This document shows, one piece after another, positions 62,542 to 64,000 of a DNA stretch of 64,000 bases (within the stretch, counting starts at the first letter, position 1; every line of letters starts with the position of its first letter). The notes beneath the pieces are model-generated. The model did no database searches, was not told where the DNA came from, and saw only the letters and a program-made list of their open reading frames with translations. Origin of the DNA: Pseudomonadales bacterium (GTDB lineage Bacteria; Pseudomonadota; Gammaproteobacteria; Pseudomonadales; Azotimanducaceae). The stretch covers positions 2,418,001 through 2,482,000 of the forward strand of contig JAWKZN010000001.1 of NCBI GenBank assembly GCA_041395945.1, in the 5' to 3' direction. Both the position numbers and the translations under genes were made by a program.

Positions 62542-63080
62542 ACGATCCTGACGGACGCGAGATCCTGGTTGTCGACGACGATCATGTCTTCCGCTCCGCG
62601 CTCGGGCGGGCTTTCCGTCGCCGGGGATTTTCGATCCGCGAAGCGGATTCCGTGGCGGGTGCCAGGTCGGCGGTCACCGCCCGTCCACCGGATCTGGCCG
62701 TCGTCGATCTGAAACTTCCGGACGGATCCGGCCTCGAAGTCGTGGAATTCCTGCACGCCGGTTCGAAGTCGACGCGTATCGTGGTACTGACCGGATACGC
62801 GAGCATCGCCACCGCAGTAGAGGCGGTGAAGCTCGGCGCAACCAACTATCTGATGAAGCCGGCATCTCCCGACGAGATCCTGCGGGTGCTCGATGACACG
62901 GACCCGGATCCCCGGACACCCATCGCGAGTCCTCCCGTATCCGTGGGACGCATCGAATGGGAACACATCCAGCGCGTGCTCGCCGAACACGGTGGCAACG
63001 TATCCGCCACCGCGCGGGCACTGCGCATGCACCGTCGCACGCTGCAGCGCAAGCTGGCCAAGCGACCTTTGAAGGAGTAG
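62538..63080 (+). CDS. RegA/PrrA-like response regulator
   Basis: 180 residues. The receiver has the acidic pair in VVDDDHVF, phospho-Asp in AVVDLKLPDGSG and Lys in LMKPASPDE. A short linker leads to a Fis-type HTH (VSATARALRMHRRTLQRKLA), the RegA layout. The stop of the kinase gene and this ATG overlap as ATGA. In other bacteria RegA controls respiration and redox balance. The proximity to an OprC-like receptor suggests copper/respiratory control (inference). Confidence 0.9.
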   Translation: MNDPDGREILVVDDDHVFRSALGRAFRRRGFSIREADSVAGARSAVTARPPDLAVVDLKLPDGSGLEVVEFLHAGSKSTRIVVLTGYASIATAVEAVKLGATNYLMKPASPDEILRVLDDTDPDPRTPIASPPVSVGRIEWEHIQRVLAEHGGNVSATARALRMHRRTLQRKLAKRPLKE

Positions 63081-63217
63081 GCAGACACCGCCGCAGCAGT
63101 CCGGGGAGACCCGGGGCATGCATCCATTCAGACGCTCAGCGGTTGCGGACAGACCGGCTCACTGAGCGGTCCCTGCTGATTGAGACGCTGGAGGTTACGT
63201 TTCGACGGGTCACTAAT

Positions 63218-64000
63218 TCAGGGATAGCTGCCGTACGGTTTCAGACTGCTTTTCTTCCCCGATATCGTTTTACCAAGCTCCCAGATTGTGCCCAAGGCGT
63301 CCTGAGTAGAGAGATAAGTAAAAGCGGCTGCGCCGCCAAGAATTCCCGACGACTCGGGCTCTATCCCCTCCTCCGCCAGACTCATGAGGACCTCATCGTG
63401 GTCCTTGACTGCGCCGAAACTCACATGATGAATGCCTGGGCCATGCGCGTTGAGAAACTCCCGGTGCGTGCTGACGCCGTGTGTGGGTTCGAGCAGCTCG
63501 AACTGGAGATCTCCCAGGTTGGCGACCGCCGCCTTCAGGCCGAAATCAGAGTCCCTCACCGCAACCCCGTGCAGACGACAATCCGCCAGGTGCGGCGGCT
63601 GGAAGTGCAGAAAATGCCATGGCCCCACACCCAGAAGCTCCCAGTATTGCCGGGCAATCTGCTCGACGTCCTCGACGACGATGCCCACCTGCACGATTCT
63701 CTTGCCTTCAAGGTCTATGGCACCCGGTCCGTCGACCGGCCATGTCCCCCACGGCTTCAGATTAGGTGCGTTGTCTGGAGGTGCGGGCTTCACAATCTCG
63801 ATGATGGTGCCCAATGCCTGCTGTGAGGCCAGATAGGTGAAGGTTGCAGCACCACCGATGAGACCCTGCATCTCAACACCGATCCCGGCATTGGCGAACT
63901 TCTCCACGGTCCTGTCATGGCCGTCGATGCCTCCGAAGCTCAGGTGATGCACGCCCTGCCCGTGCCGGTTCAGAAACTCCATGTGAGTGCTGGGGCCGTA
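63218..64000 (-). CDS. Glyoxalase/VOC superfamily protein (partial, cut by the window end)
   Basis: At least 260 residues with tandem VOC (beta-alpha-beta-beta-beta) modules. EFLNRHGQGVHHLSFGGID and EFLNAHGPGIHHVSFGAVK are equivalent metal-ligand segments of two repeats, each followed by GGAAxFTYL and ALGTI. The frame runs on through the window edge (YGPSTHMEFLN), so the start is missing and at least part of another module is expected. Function unknown; the family includes dioxygenases and isomerases. Confidence 0.75.
   Translation of the reverse strand, partial: YGPSTHMEFLNRHGQGVHHLSFGGIDGHDRTVEKFANAGIGVEMQGLIGGAATFTYLASQQALGTIIEIVKPAPPDNAPNLKPWGTWPVDGPGAIDLEGKRIVQVGIVVEDVEQIARQYWELLGVGPWHFLHFQPPHLADCRLHGVAVRDSDFGLKAAVANLGDLQFELLEPTHGVSTHREFLNAHGPGIHHVSFGAVKDHDEVLMSLAEEGIEPESSGILGGAAAFTYLSTQDALGTIWELGKTISGKKSSLKPYGSYP

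Noticed and set aside
1..64000. CRISPR arrays and insertion sequences
   Set aside because: No regularly spaced short repeats, and no intact transposase or terminal inverted repeats were found by reading. The 360-bp repeat is a gene fragment duplication, not an IS.

Overview
The window looks like a chromosomal segment of a GC-rich, aerobic gammaproteobacterium. OxyR with its two redox cysteines, a RegB/RegA-type pair, an OprC-type copper receptor, a CYP153-like P450 and several acyl-CoA/GST/TPP enzymes fit a heterotrophic, probably aquatic lineage; the taxonomy is inference. I see no rRNA, convincing tRNA, CRISPR array or intact transposase.

Layout. 0-9.5 kb is a stress block: a sigma54-type promoter ahead of a tandem universal stress protein and a ferritin-like protein, a sigma54 activator whose receiver lacks the phospho-acceptor Asp, an exported catalase-peroxidase, OxyR, an OxyR-type operator, Dps, a TMEM175-like channel, and a thioredoxin-fold protein whose frame is interrupted by one in-frame TGA at the redox-motif position with a SECIS-like hairpin behind it (candidate selenoprotein). 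9.6-16.2 kb holds a P450, a hydrolase remnant, a fatty acid desaturase, a histidine-phosphatase lipoprotein, a double beta-barrel protein and a Cyc2-like fused monoheme cytochrome-porin. 16.3-25.9 kb is a catabolic cluster (SDR, heme-containing beta-propeller protein, TetR, acyl-CoA dehydrogenase, PhyH dioxygenase, TPP enzyme, two GSTs) with a double palindromic operator in the divergent promoter. 23.8-29.3 kb shows decay: remnants of a nitronate monooxygenase-like gene, a frameshifted GST, a deletion-fused ECF sigma factor, the tail of an alcohol dehydrogenase ahead of fghA, and a 99% identical copy of the 3' end of the cytochrome-porin gene.

28.3-34.6 kb has divergent ftsH and a Lon-like protease gene between two paralogous genes for small exported repeat proteins. 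34.7-41.4 kb has an amidohydrolase, a Tat-exported acetolactate-synthase-like TPP enzyme overlapping a cytochrome c gene, a PQQ dehydrogenase and a second cytochrome c. 43.6-50.2 kb is the least explained part: an orphan soluble VirD4/TraG-like ATPase between two distantly paralogous proteins of unknown function, then a 1051-residue STAND-type ATPase with TPR-like repeats. No relaxase or secretion-channel gene is nearby. 50.2-64 kb has YggS, a second P450, a GPH-type transporter, a LysR regulator, a large S8-protease-like lipoprotein, a GST, an OprC-like copper receptor, a RegB/RegA-like pair and a VOC protein cut by the window end.

The best leads are the candidate selenoprotein, the VirD4-like/STAND cluster, the cytochrome-porin with its duplicated tail, and the exported TPP enzyme with its cytochromes.
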